Origin: Chrysemys picta bellii
Taxonomy: Eukaryota > Chordata > Testudines > Emydidae
DNA: 64,000 bases
Direction: 5' to 3'
NCBI RefSeq assembly: GCF_011386835.1
Contig: NC_088794.1
Span: 65,488,506 to 65,552,505 of the forward strand
In this document: piece after piece, positions 11,109 to 22,197 of the stretch
Layout of the letters: every line of letters begins with the position of its first letter
Position numbering within the stretch: position 1 is the stretch's first letter
Notes under the pieces: model-generated
Told to the model about the DNA's origin: nothing
Database searches by the model: none
The model's input: the letters and a program-made list of their open reading frames with translations, nothing else
Position numbers and translations under genes: made by a program

Positions 11109-12384
11109 AATATTTGTAATCTTGGGTAACAGGTACTAGATATATGCACTGTACTATTATTCGGCCAACTCCTGACATCCTTACTTACTTTTTTACTCTA
11201 TTCTTACTTGGGCAAAACTGCCATTGACTCCAGTAAGTGTCTACCTGAGTAATGGCTAGGGAAAAATGGAGGGTAAATTGTTCCATTGATTTCTAAACAG
11301 AAATCCCTTTAATTTCAATGCAGAGAGTTGCTTAAAAATCAATGGCAGCATATAGCTAGGAGAAGGGACTTCAGGCTTCATCTCATTGTTGAAATGGAAG
11401 GAAACTACCTTTTCTGTTGTACCAGAGTTCTGTTCCGTTAAGAACACAGAGCCTAACACCTAAGGGGCTCAGCACCTAACTTGCCACCCCAGGAGAGACC
11501 CTGGTGTAATTTAGACAGCCCTTTGGGGCCTATGGCAGTCACTGCAAGCTACTCTATGGGCTGCAGTGCTGCCCAGAATCTCAGTGCACCTTTTACACCT
11601 TGGTCTCCCTTCTGGGCTTCAATAGGAGTTCTGAGTGTTGAGCACCTTGCAAGAGCTGTCAGCACACTGCAGGATCTATTTGATCCACCAGTCACATTCT
11701 AAGGAGCAAAAGCATATTCTCACAAAGATCTTGTCACTTATGTCCCTGTCTAGCAAAACAGAAAGGTATATGTCTAACTGTAAGCAGATGAATGGTCCCG
11801 TTGAATTCAATGGTTCAGCGTGTGCTTTGTTAGATCGGGGCCTTATTTGGGATTTTGCTTGCACGTTTGAAAAGGTGTGAAATATTTATGCTGAATAAGT
11901 GAAATAATTATTACCAAGCCAACCTGGGGGAGAATATTATTGATGTACTTTCTATTGCAAGAAAAATGCATTTGACCTCACAAGCAAGCAGTACTTTTTC
12001 TAGTTCAGCTTGCAGTTTATGAACAGATGAAAATGTATTCTGCGTTCATAATTTCTAGAAAATGATTAGCCAATATCCACAGCTTTTTGATCTTACTTAC
12101 CAAAATATACCTTTATGCAAGAGTTAAGCGAATTCTATCAAAAATCATGTATTTTATTCAGTGTTATCTATTCCATTTGATTCTATACAGGTTCTTTCTT
12201 ACACTGGCCTTATTGCTAGGGTATCTGAGTGCCTTCCAGTGGTGCATTAAGGGACATGACTAACATCTGTCATGTGTGATTCATTCCCCCAGGGGAAGAG
12301 TTGTATGTGAAATGGAGTGATTTGTTTCAGTAGGGTTTTGTTTTGGAAATTTTATTTACATGTACATCCTGCTATGCATTTATG
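11109..12384. other. Non-coding stretch without recognised element
   Basis: No gene was recognised. Around 11610-11670 the sequence ttcaataggagttctgag followed by gagcaccttgcaa resembles a degraded palindrome-family arm. The paired opposite-strand open frames at 11635-11880 and 11676-11864 show no family signature. Confidence 0.45.
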
Positions 12385-12960
12385 TTAAAAGAAGGCAAGG
12401 TCAAAGAAGCGTGCCTTGCACTTGGAGCAGTAGGTGATGAGGTTTGTGATGTTCCTTAGCTCCTGGGGGAGTTGATTCCACAGTCGGGGAGTGGCCCCGG
12501 AGTAAGATCTGTCTCCTGTGCAAACAAGCGTTGCCCTGGTCAGCGGCGGCTCCAGGCACCAGCGCTCCAAGCCGCCGGGGGGCGCCCTGCCGGTCCCTGC
12601 GAGGGCGGCAGGCAGGCTGCCTTCGGCGGCTTGCCTGCGGGAGGTCCGCCAGTCCCGTGGATTTGGCGGCAATTCGGCAGAGGGTACACCGAAGCCGCGG
12701 AACCAGCGGACCTCCCGCAGGCAGGCCGCCAAAGGCAGCCTGCTTGCTGTGCTTGGGGCAGGAAAAAAACTAGAGCCGCCCCTGGCCCTGGTGGTAGAAA
12801 GTTCTATTGTACCTGAGGAGTGGAGTTGTTTACCATGGTCTTCATCCTGAAGCATTCGGTGATCTTTAGATATGCTGGGCCCAGGCTATTGAGTGCCTTG
12901 AAGATAAAGACCAAAAACTTGAACTTGCCTTGATATTTTCAGGAATGAGTTTTGCTCACA
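12385..12960 (-). pseudogene. L2-like LINE reverse transcriptase C-terminal remnant (interrupted)
   Basis: On the minus strand, conceptual translation near 12950-12850 gives [12 protein letters not shown]. After the interruption at 12541-12784 the translation continues with [16 protein letters not shown]. The order 'KAL-G-APxYL ... RLWNxLPxxIR' is the typical C-terminus of ORF2 in L2/CR1-like non-LTR retrotransposons. No catalytic domain remains. The reading frame is broken by a 244-bp DNA element with its own target-site duplication. The exact clade is inferred from motif memory. Confidence 0.75.
12541..12784. mobile_element. 244-bp non-autonomous hAT element nested in LINE
   Basis: A perfect 8-bp duplication gccctggt flanks the element (12533-12540 and 12785-12792). 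The termini are cagcggcggctc and gagccgcccctg, an imperfect inverted repeat. The interior is GC-rich and strongly self-complementary: cggcttgcctgcgggaggtc at about 12625 pairs with the region gacctcccgcaggcaggccg at about 12709. A transcript would therefore form a long hairpin. The perfect duplication marks it as younger than the LINE remnant it interrupts. Confidence 0.93.
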
Positions 12961-14401
12961 TGCATATCTGGGGAATGGCTGATCTTTGTACGAATCCCTA
13001 TATTCACATGCAAACAAGGGTATTCATGTGTGAAGTATTTAAAATGTTCTGCATAACCAATCAGAGTAGAATCAATACCATGTGACTTGTGACTAATATA
13101 TTCACAAATAGTGAATAATTGAAGTGAACAGTTTTGAACCCATGGGCTGAAAATAGATTGTCCAAACTATTCAGCAAACACTCAAGAATAATAAATGTAT
13201 CCTCAGACATTAGGGTCAGCTGTCAAATGAATCACACACAGATAATGGACTACATTTGTTGGATAATTTATTTATAATATTTAATTCAGCCAGCTTTGTG
13301 AGGATCCATGACTGCAGATAGCACCCAATAGACTGTCAGGAGAAGGGATCCTGAACAAAATGATGTGTGTATATTTTGCTGCACATTTGGCTAAGTTCAT
13401 ACTCAGACATCTATCAAGTAGGATCAAATTCTAGAGTCCCCACCACTAGGAGTACTCCGATAGGGTTCCAACATGATTCATCCATGGGGCAAGTAGCTGA
13501 AGTGAAGTGTCTGTGTACTGAAATTTTTCATTCTGCTCCATTACTGTAGTCCCTGCGTACCAAGTGATGCAGTTGGAAGAAACTTTGTAGAACTCCAGCT
13601 TCAAGCAGGAGGAGACATTATACTAGTCCCTCTTTCCTCCAAACTCCTAATGAATGGATGAATGCAAACCATTCTCTTTCATTTATTGTACTAAATATTG
13701 CTTAGGTAAAGAATAGCTGACCTGAAATTAGAGGCAGGGAATTTGCATTGCACATAAATTGTATGAGATTTTGCTATCATAGGAAGAGTTTGGTGGTACC
13801 CAGATCTTTTTAGGTATACCTGTCCCATCGGCAAATTTAATATTTTTCATGACCAGACAAGTTGAACTGAAAAATAGACTTGACTGTATCTGAGGCTGTG
13901 ATGGTTTTATAACTGTGACATAGTTTCAGCTCTCTAGGTGCCAGACAAGGGGCCTGCATCTCCATTTTAGAAAAGTGAGTTCACACAGTGTCTGCTGCAT
14001 GCTTTGTGTACAGCTTCCGCTTGACATCATTGCATTCAACACACATGCTGTGTGTTTGTGTAAGGGCTACCAGTTTACTTGATTCAAGTCTAAGGGAGAA
14101 CACAGACTGTAAAGTAGTAGTTAAAACTTGTGCTGATGCATTAATAATGGTCTAACATCAGAATGTCTGTTATTAATAGTCTTAAATGCCTAAAGTGCTA
14201 ACAGAAATAGCCATTTCTGGGGAGGAGCACGGCAGCAGTTGTGTCCCAGCCTTACTCCATAATAGATTTTTCAAGTGGAAATGAAAGATAACTCTACAGG
14301 TGTTTACAGTAAGTAGTGAAGTAGATATGTAGTCAGGAGAGAGAACTAATATGGCAAGAAATGTCATTGTCTTGGGTTTTATTTCTGAGCCAAATGATAG
14401 T
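12961..14401. other. Non-coding stretch without recognised element
   Basis: I see no exon, RNA gene or complete repeat. The open frames at 13367-13549 and 14182-14367 are short and lack signatures. Confidence 0.45.
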
Positions 14402-14580
14402 GGGCCTGATCCTCTACTGCCTTTACACAGATTTTGGCGTAAAACACCATCAGTTCAATATTTTCCACTCACTTATACTGGTGGTATCATTTTATACTCT
14501 TTGTACTCACTTTGCACAAGCATTACTACTAGTTGTAAGTCAGTGGAAAAGTAATGGGACAGAGAAGTAGATCAGGAGCC
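14402..14580. repeat. Long palindromic repeat (dispersed family)
   Basis: The left end gggcctgatcctctact pairs with the right end gagaagtagatcaggagcc. The interior is also roughly symmetric, with ttttggcgtaaaaca on the left and repeated actcactt/actagttgtaag segments on the right. At 179 bp it is the longest member seen here. Confidence 0.65.
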
Positions 14581-14689
14581 TCTGATCATCATTATTCATA
14601 ATGCAAGAAAGAGAACATTCAATGAAATTCATAGGTGGCAAATTGTAAATTGATAAAACGAAACAATTTAAACATAATATTCAAATAGC

Positions 14690-15012
14690 TTGTGAAACTC
14701 ATTGCTGCAAGGTACCATGGAAGCTAAGAGCTTGACTGGATTTGAAGAAGGATTAAATGTTTATATAGATAATAAGGCTATATCTAGAAATATATAGTAG
14801 AAAAGAATATACATTTTTAAAAGTTTTGGAAAGGGTGCTCCTCTATTGGAGATTAGGTGGAAACTTCCCTTAGGGACAGGTTATCCCATGACTACTGTAG
14901 GGCTTCTTGCATCTGCTCTGAAGCATCTGGTACTGCCCACTTTTGGTGAATGGCTACTGGACTAGAAGGACCACAGATCTGATCCAGGACAGCATTTCCT
15001 ATATACCAATCT
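14690..15012 (+). mobile_element. CR1 LINE 3' end fragment
   Basis: The region begins with tgtgaaactcattgctgcaa, corresponding to the end of ORF2, and continues through a decayed 3' UTR. The UTR contains ttatcccatgactactgtag, gaagcatctggtactgccca and ggctactggactagaaggac. It ends with gatctgatccaggacagcat. The same order appears in the better copy at 50460-50757. This is a different CR1 subfamily from that copy, judged by the middle UTR. Confidence 0.85.
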
Positions 15013-15062
15013 GAGGAGCAGCCGGAGGCTGAAGCAGCCCTCAGCACATGTTAGAACTCTTA

Positions 15063-15726
15063 GGGTATGTCTACACTGCAACATAAGCCCAGGGTTAGTA
15101 GAACTCAAGTTAGCAGATGCTGGGTTTGTAAGCCTACAGCTTGAGAATCTATACTCCTTTGTAACTCCAGGTTAGGAATTGATTACCAGAGCACGAGTGG
15201 GTACACGGCAGTGTAAGCCCAGGGTTCAAACTTAGGTTCAAGCCTAACCCCCTTTCCATCTACAACAAATCACGCTAGAACACAGGTCTCGGAACCAGAG
15301 TCCCAGGATCCCATAGGAGTGGAGGGTCGGAGCCTGAATCAAGCTGGGTCCCAGGATTCATGTCCTGTTGTTTTGCAGTGTAGAAGCAACCCCACTGGAC
15401 TAATGCTCTTGTATTCCACAATCCCATAAGCAGACTTTGTCCTCTGGACAGTCAAGTTTGGTGGGCTGTTAAGTTTTAATATACTGCATGAACAAAGGGC
15501 TGGAGTGGCCATGTTTTGGAAGAGCACTAGGAAGTCTGGGATATGGGTGGTTGGACCCGCATAATACAGTATAGATGCTGGAGTCCCAGTTGGGACCCAG
15601 GGTTCAAAAATTCCTAACCTAGGGTTGCAAATAAGGGTAGACGCTCAAGCCCAAGATTAACAAACCCATGCTCTTCTAACTGAAGTTCTACTAACCCTGG
15701 GCTTACATTGCGATATAAACATATCC
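15063..15726. mobile_element. Harbinger-like non-autonomous transposon, 664 bp
   Basis: The left end begins gggtatgtctacactgca, followed by taagcccagggttagtagaa. The right end read on the minus strand begins ggatatgtttatatcgca and continues gtaagcccagggttagtaga. The inverted repeat is about 43 bp. Flanking triplets are tta (15060-15062) and gta (15727-15729), consistent with a decayed TTA duplication as in PIF/Harbinger. The interior repeats motifs such as ggttcaaact and cctaacc in both orientations. No transposase or Myb-like gene is visible. Confidence 0.75.
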
Positions 15727-15729
15727 GTA

Positions 15730-18700
15730 AAGGTCTGCTCTAACTTGTGTTGGCTAGAACAGTCCCCTAAGGCTGTGCTGGCTTCGTGCCACCCAGGAAT
15801 TTCCCCACATAAGCGTTAGGGGCAAGTCTCCATCCCCTTTGTGTTGCAGGAGACTAAAGTGCCATCTGTTTCTTTATCTGCATTTCCTCTTCACAAGTTG
15901 ATGGAACTTGTCCCATTGCTGGCTGCCTTGTTGTTTCATTCAGTAATAACCATGCAAGAGGCTTCAGGAAGAATTCATTATTTTCTTTTCCTTCTTTCCA
16001 TCTCTGGCTCTTGACTGTGTTGCAGCATTATTGTGTGTGGCTCACTCCCCTGGCACCTGCTACTTTAGATGTTCAGTGTCTGTCCCTCCTGCTGTTCCTT
16101 AGTCTCCTGTGAAATATCAGTGCCCATTTTTTTCTACTTCAGAGTCCAGCATGCTCTTTCTGATACATTGCTACCTCCAGTCTCAAAGGGGTGGGGGACT
16201 TTGTCTGGACTCGCAAGAAAAAAGGGTAGTGGCTCCTTTAAGGATCCCCCCTACTTCAGAAATTGGGGAGGAGGGTGGCTGCCAGGGGGAAAGGAATCAC
16301 CTGAGCTGATGGGCAGAGCGGTGAGGCTCAAATAACCCATTGGCCCCTATGCACATAGGGGAGGATGTATATACCATATACCTCCAGTCTGAGCCCCCTC
16401 TCACATCCAGAGTAACAGCTCGCACCTTCCCATGTCTAGAATTAGCATATAGCTGGGTGTTTTGGTCTGCTGTGGGCAAAGGAAATTTTTCCTCATTGCT
16501 AGATTGACTGAGCTGTGGCAGGTATTTTGCCTTCCCCCCTGCAGGTCAGGGTACCACTTGGGTAGGTCAGGAGGTTAGGTTCAAGTTGCTGCAATTTGGC
16601 AGGTGTCCAGCACAAATACTCATTCTACACAGGGGCCAATTCCCTGATAAATCAGAGTTGCAAGGGGATTTAGCAGAGGGCATCCATTAATGAAGCTGGG
16701 GAATGGGGTTGTGGCTCCTCATTTCTTGTTTAGTGAGGAGAAAACCCCTCTTCCCCAGCTCCCTAACCCTCATATCAAGGGAGGGTAGTGGGGTGCCAAC
16801 AATGCAGGAGAATCCGATATGGAGGGATGGGGGGCTGACAGCAGCCCTCCACCAGGTGGAAATGATTAAGGAAGGAATCATGACCTGCACTGTACAAGTT
16901 ATTGCTGGATAGTTCCCAGATGAATTAAGTTAATAAAGTCGCAGTCTAATTAAACCACATCCATTGCATCTTGTCTTTCTGCTAGTGCATCAGGGACAAT
17001 CCCCAGGATTTGACCTTAATCTCAGATTCTCATTTTCTCCTCCCTGATGGTGTTTCCATAGGGTTAATTATATATGCATAAAAGTTTGATTCTAGTAGCA
17101 GAGCAGTAATATTGAAAATGTTTGGGAATGAAACAAATAGCACTTCTAAAGGGAAAAATTTAGAAGGGAGAGGACAGATCTGCCACTGGCAGGACCCACG
17201 TACCATTAGAAAATGGATTGACCTTATCTGCCTTGTACCTGAAAAGGGTGAATTGGAGTAGATGTTTGGAAAACAAAATAGCTAACAGCTGCTCTGAAGA
17301 AGGTGTCTACCACCCACCCAAAAACACACATTACTCCAGCTGATGCTTAAACACCATCACTGGGCTCACAAACTACCAGCTTGTCACTCAACTTCTCTGT
17401 CAGCTTGCTCAGAAATTAATAAAGAATTTTCTCCAACTTCAACTGCTGCCAGAGGGAGGATTTCCAGGTTAGGAAGGAAAAAAGAAAAGGAAAAACCCTT
17501 CAGTAGCTTTGTGAAGCACAAGGTTCTTCTAATGCTACTTAAAAAAAAAAAAAGCGCGGTTATCGAAGCCAGGAACAAACATTTCTCAGACTTGCACAAA
17601 AGATACTAATCCTCCTTCTTAGACTCAACCCAGAGGGTAGTAATAGACAGCTGCTCCTTTGTCTCTATGCACTTTTGCTTTAATTTTTGGTTTGGGCTCT
17701 GTTGGAACTTCAGGAATAAATAACCAACTAATAACATTTTCCGGATATTCTTTCTGTGTTGTTACCTGGAAAGGTTGCAGTTTTACCAGGATTCCAGATT
17801 ATGGTAGACTTCGGTGTGGGGCTTTCTAGGTTCACTTTGTTTTTGTTTTGTCTCTGGCTGGACCATTTAAAACCCTATTCTGGTTCAGCTGTAATTAAAT
17901 TGGAGCAAGGTCAAAGCTTGAAAAAACAAACTACAGCTACATACAGTTTTGCTTTGAATCTGTTATGATCCTGCTCTCTGTGTACTTGCATTTTTCCGTG
18001 TTTATGCCTTTAATTGTCTTCAGAGTCAGCTGCCTTTGAGTGAGGCAGAATGATTACAGTGTGTTACGGGGGAAGGGGGGCAAACTGTGTGTGCATGGAG
18101 ACTTTTGTTCTGTCTTATTGTTTGCCTTAGACCAAAATTAATAACAATTTAGGCTGAGAATGATTATATTATTGTTCTTTGTGTATGGGGAAATAACATG
18201 ACAATTCTCATTATGAGGATGGAATAATAAAGACCCAATAAAGAGCTCTGAGAAGGTGAAGAACCAGTGGCAGAGCCTCCTGGTTTTAAAGAAGGAAGGT
18301 TGAAGTTGCAAGTATGGGGAGGGGAATGTCAAAATGAGCTATTTTATTTAGATGAAGGTAAACTACAAAACACAATAATTGATAAAAGGAGGGGAGATCC
18401 CATGTCCATTTAAATTTCGTTTCCAAGCCCAGGGCAAATCCCCCATACTTGGCTTGCTCAACCAAAGATGATCCATTCCTTTTCATCCCCCCACTTCACT
18501 GATACAGCTGCTACAACATAGGTCCATGCTTACTCAAGGAATTCTTGCTCTTTCTAGCTTCCTTTCTACTATGGCTGAATAGTCACCTCAATTAAAATCT
18601 ACTGTAGCTTCACAGCTGGAACGGGAGTAGAGGGTTCTTAGGGAAGTGATGTGGAGCAAACAGCACTGGAAAAGACATCTGGGCAGGTGGAATTTCCATC

Positions 18701-18998
18701 ATCAGGGACACAAGATAAGGAGTGGGAAGAAGCTCCAGTCTTGTAACAAAAATGCTTTTCTATTAAAGGCCCAGGCTTACAGCAACTGCAGTTCGAGCTG
18801 GGTCATTGGGATTCTGAACTATGTACTTCAGTCTAGCTTATGGATTTTAAATCTGTCACACTGTCTTTTATTATAGATGTGGCCCTGCACTTGCAACCTG
18901 TTCTCTTGATCTGTTGCCAGGAAGGCTTTTGTGGCAGTGCTTGGAAGATATACTGCAGCAGCTCCCTTTTATAATATCTATCATTAACACCTCTTTTG
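15730..18998. other. Non-coding stretch without recognised element
   Basis: No gene is recognised over about 3.3 kb. Points noted: a small perfect hairpin cccctatgcacatagggg near 16346-16363; a 13-base A run near 17541 followed by gcgcgg; and several open frames (16069-16335, 17343-17609, 18646-18876) without family signatures. Confidence 0.45.
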
Positions 18999-19520
18999 GC
19001 ATCTGGGAGAGTTTCTTCTTTGCTGGAGATTGGAGCAGTTGATTAAGCAGCCTTTCGCTGTCCTCAGGCAATTTCTCAGATTTCCACCTTATTTCAAATC
19101 TACCTTTCTTAGCAAGGTTCTGGAAAAAGGTTGTGGCAGGGCAACTGCAGCCCTTACCTTCATGATGATAACATACTGTTTGAAAAATTTCAATCAGGCC
19201 AAAGCACTGAGACAGCTTTAATGAGGATTTGTAGTGACCTTCTGTTTTCTAGTAGGTGGATTCTGGCACATTGTCAATTTTAATTCTTACTGATCTTTCT
19301 GTGGCTTTTGATACTGTAGATCATAGGTTTCTCTTAAAATACTTGTAGCAGATCCTGAGCCTTGTGGGCACTGTTCTGACATTGCTTCATTAGTATTTGC
19401 CTCAGTGGTGCCAGTTTGTCACTATAAATAAGTGATCTTCTGATATTGCTCCTTGAATTACGGAGTTCCCTAGGGCTATGAATTGGGCGTGTCCCCTGCT
19501 TTTCAGTATGTATATGATAG
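18999..19520 (+). pseudogene. L2-like LINE reverse transcriptase remnant
   Basis: Frame-broken translation on the plus strand gives FLSKVLEKG near 19100, then YLHDDNILFEKFQSG near 19165, then LILTDLSVAFDTVDHR at 19286-19327. Further on it gives APLNYGVPLGYELG near 19450. This is the order of RT fingers (LPFLSKVLEK), the FQSGFR region, the first catalytic block (LDLSAAFDTVDH) and the palm motif (GVPQGSVLGP) of L2/CR1-group LINEs. Several frameshifts and stop codons exist, and the GVPQG motif is altered to GVPLG, so it cannot encode active RT. The downstream YADD region is lost. Confidence 0.85.
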
Positions 19521-19861
19521 CTATGGCTTGCATCTCTTGCCATTATAATGTTTATAACTGACAGAGAGAAGGCATTCAAATGTATTTATTTTTTCCTAAA
19601 ATCATCTAGCCTCCCTGTCAATGTAGAATTTTCCTTACTGTAAGCTTTCTAGAATTCTTTGTCCTATCTAATTTAAAATATTAAGGAATAGGGTTTCCAA
19701 TCTTTCCTATTCACTCAAGACGGTGTTTCTGAGTGATCCTTTTCTTATTTCTCTTCCATTAGCTCAGTTGTGCCCCCTAAAAAATTGGTGTTTACACCCC
19801 TCACATATTTGTAAAATATTATGATATTGTTTATTTAGATATTAAGGAACACTTTGAAGCC

Positions 19862-19923
19862 CTCGCCAAGATTGGGGCCCTGTTGTGGCACTGAACAAAT
19901 GCATAATAAGAGACAGTCTCTGC
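19862..19923 (+). repeat. SINE-like repeat, left part (split by LINE)
   Basis: ttggggccctgttgtggcac, acaaatgcataataagagac and agtctctgc match the first part of the copy at 63691. That repeat resumes at 21789 after an intervening LINE. The heptamer tctctgc occurs at the end of this part (19917-19923) and again at 21789-21795. Confidence 0.7.
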
Positions 19924-21788
19924 CCTTCTTCTTATTGGGTGTGGTGCTTCCCAAGCCAATTTGTAGCAGACTCATCAGCAAAGTGCAGAGTCCTCAGACC
20001 ACCATTAAATCTGGTCAGAGGGCAGTCGTCGGTGATGTGTGACATTGTCTGTCTTTGGCCACACCCACACATGGGATCGTCTCGTTGGCCCCAAGTGTGA
20101 AGGTTGGCTGCACATTGACCCTGGCCCATTAGAAATCAGTTCAGAAGGGCCCATGAGTGGTGTAGCAAATCAAAGCTGGGTACATGCATGGTCGGGTCAG
20201 TTATAAAAGACTGGTTCTGATGTTAGCTGTAGACCATTCTTCACGCCACATTGAGATCACAGAGAAATCTGGGCAGGGCAAGTGGTCCACAACAGGTGCT
20301 TTGACGACAAGCGCATTCTTGAGTGGTCGAAGAGATCTGTGTATAGCGGTTGGATTTGCCCTGATTTTCTCTATCATTCTAGCTGTAGTATCCTCATGAT
20401 GAATGTGTGGAGGAGCTATGCTGCTTAACACTACTGATGTGGGTCAAATCGTCCCAGTTATGAAGAGCATGGTTGAGTGTAGTTGTGTGTCAGCCAACTT
20501 GACGTGAGATAAATGGAGCCAGACTGGAGCACAGTATTCTGCTGCAGAGTATCAGAGGGCTAAATAACTGGATGATTGGAAAGTTTGAGCATTTGTTCAC
20601 CATGAATTGCTGGCAAATTTGTTTATGTGACCTCAGTATTCCTCAGGTAGTGAAAGATCTATCTAGTGTTACTCTGTGGTAGAGGTGGGATTCATGTTTC
20701 TAGCAATGTCCATTGAGAAAGATATTCAGTTCTTGGGCGGTTGAGGTGCATTGTAAAGATGGAACACACTCAATACTGTCTTGGGCACACTTGATCGTAA
20801 ATGCCACTGACTACAGTATTCGGCCATCTTAGTCAAGTCTTCTGTTAATGACCCTGCTGGAAAGCCTAAGCAAATGCCATCTGTATACATGAACTTGTGG
20901 GACTGGGTAAGTGGGAGGTTGTTTGTGTACAAATTGAAAAGTGTTAGTGCTAGCAAAGAGGCTTGGGATAGACTCTTGATTTCTTTTCCATGCACTAACT
21001 CTGTCTCCCACGTGCACTTGGAAACACAAGTGGAGGAGGAGATCAAGGGCGTTGGCTATGCATGCTGGAAGTGCTCTTAACAATTCGACTAAGAGCCCCA
21101 TGTGCCAGACTGTGTCATATGCTGCTGTTAGGTCCAGAAATATGACTCCAATCTTTTCTAAAGATAGTTTTTGATTAATGTTATCAAAGTTAGCATTTGA
21201 TTGTAGATTCTCCAATCTCTCTGAAAGCCTGTTTGCTCAATGCTGAGAATTGACTCCATATCTGGGAAGATGACCTGGAGAATGAGATGCTCCAGCACCT
21301 TGAATGGCACAGATAACAGGGATATTGGTCAATGGCTTGCAACATTGTTAGTCCTCCAGTTTCATGAGAGCAATGACTTGTGACATTTACCATCTCTTTG
21401 GAAGTCACTGTTGGTTGACCACTCACAAGAAGAACTGCACCAGCAGTCGGAGGTGCTTCAAAAACTCTGATGATATGTTGTGATAGCCAGCAGCAATGCC
21501 GCTCCTAATATCACTCAGAATTTTGTCTAACTCTGTGGTTGCAGACGGCTCTATGTGTTGCCAAGTGGCATTTCTCTGATAGAACTGACACCATTTGTCA
21601 TGGACTTGTCATCTGACATTCTTCTCCTCTGGGGTGTTTGACACGTTCAGCAGACAGCTGGCAGCTTGGTTTGGCATGACAGCTGGTTGGCTTAAGGCTG
21701 GTGGTTCCTGAGCTGTGCTGCAATGGCAAATCAAATTCCAGCATTTGTGGCTTCAATTAATGATATCTAGATACTGAGTTGTCATTCC
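19924..21788 (-). mobile_element. Jockey-like non-LTR retrotransposon, decayed, 5'-truncated
   Basis: On the minus strand, from right to left, translation gives GVIFLDLTAAYDTVWHMGLL (near 21145-21085), matching RT block A with catalytic Asp. It then gives KFMYTDGICLG, where the YADD box has become YTDG. Next come NLYTNNLP and AKTVLSVFHLYNA-like segments, then REEWSTANIRTSLL near 20201. Finally there is a C-terminal Cys/His cluster CGCGQRQTMSHITDDCPLT at about 20070-20015. The size of about 1.87 kb covers roughly RT to the end of ORF2. Multiple frameshifts and the lost catalytic Asp make it dead. Flanking heptamers tctctgc fit a target-site duplication. I recognise the protein type as the jockey-like group with 'AAYDTVWH', but not the exact clade. 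Confidence 0.88.
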
Positions 21789-21975
21789 TCTCTGCACTGA
21801 AGAGCTTACAATCTAAACAGAAAAGATAGACAAAGGGTTGGAGAGGAAACGGACACATGGTAAGGTAGGCAGCTTACGGTCACGCAGTGACTCTGTGGCA
21901 GGGTTGGAAATGGAACCAATTGTGTCTCAGCTTCCAGTCTATTGCCTAACTCACACTGCCATTGTTTCCCCTTTG
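21789..21975 (+). repeat. SINE-like repeat, right part (split by LINE)
   Basis: gaagagcttacaatctaaac, then ggtcacgcagtgactctgtg, gcagggttggaaatggaacc and cttccagtctattgcc. This continues the repeat whose first part is at 19862-19923. It resembles the amniote repeat reading 'agagcttacaatctaa ... aaggtcacacagc ... tggcagagctgggaatagaacc'. It predates the LINE insertion. Confidence 0.65.
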
Positions 21976-22197
21976 AAGAGAACTATTTCCTTCTTGCTCT
22001 GTGACCTGGTGTCACTTTGTATGCATCTAAAAATTGCATTAGTCTTTTTGACTCCAATTTCAATGTGAAATTCATGTCTAACTTTTTCTTTTCTATCATA
22101 CCTAATTTGCTTTCAAAATTGCTTGTTCCACTTCCTCCATCAGTGATTCAGATTTTCTTGCCACATGTATTAGTTTATATTTTGAAGGTAAATCTCA

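Noticed and set aside
12472..12816. 114-codon plus-strand frame and overlapping frames through 12850
   Set aside because: They run across the border of the nested hAT element into LINE sequence on the opposite strand. They are chance frames in GC-rich palindromic DNA.
16346..16363. Perfect hairpin cccctatgcacatagggg as a terminator or regulatory stem
   Set aside because: It is isolated, short and in eukaryotic non-coding DNA. Stems of this size are expected by chance in 64 kb.
17541..17553. A13 run as the tail of a processed pseudogene or retroposon
   Set aside because: No recognisable gene or SINE lies immediately upstream and no flanking duplication was found.
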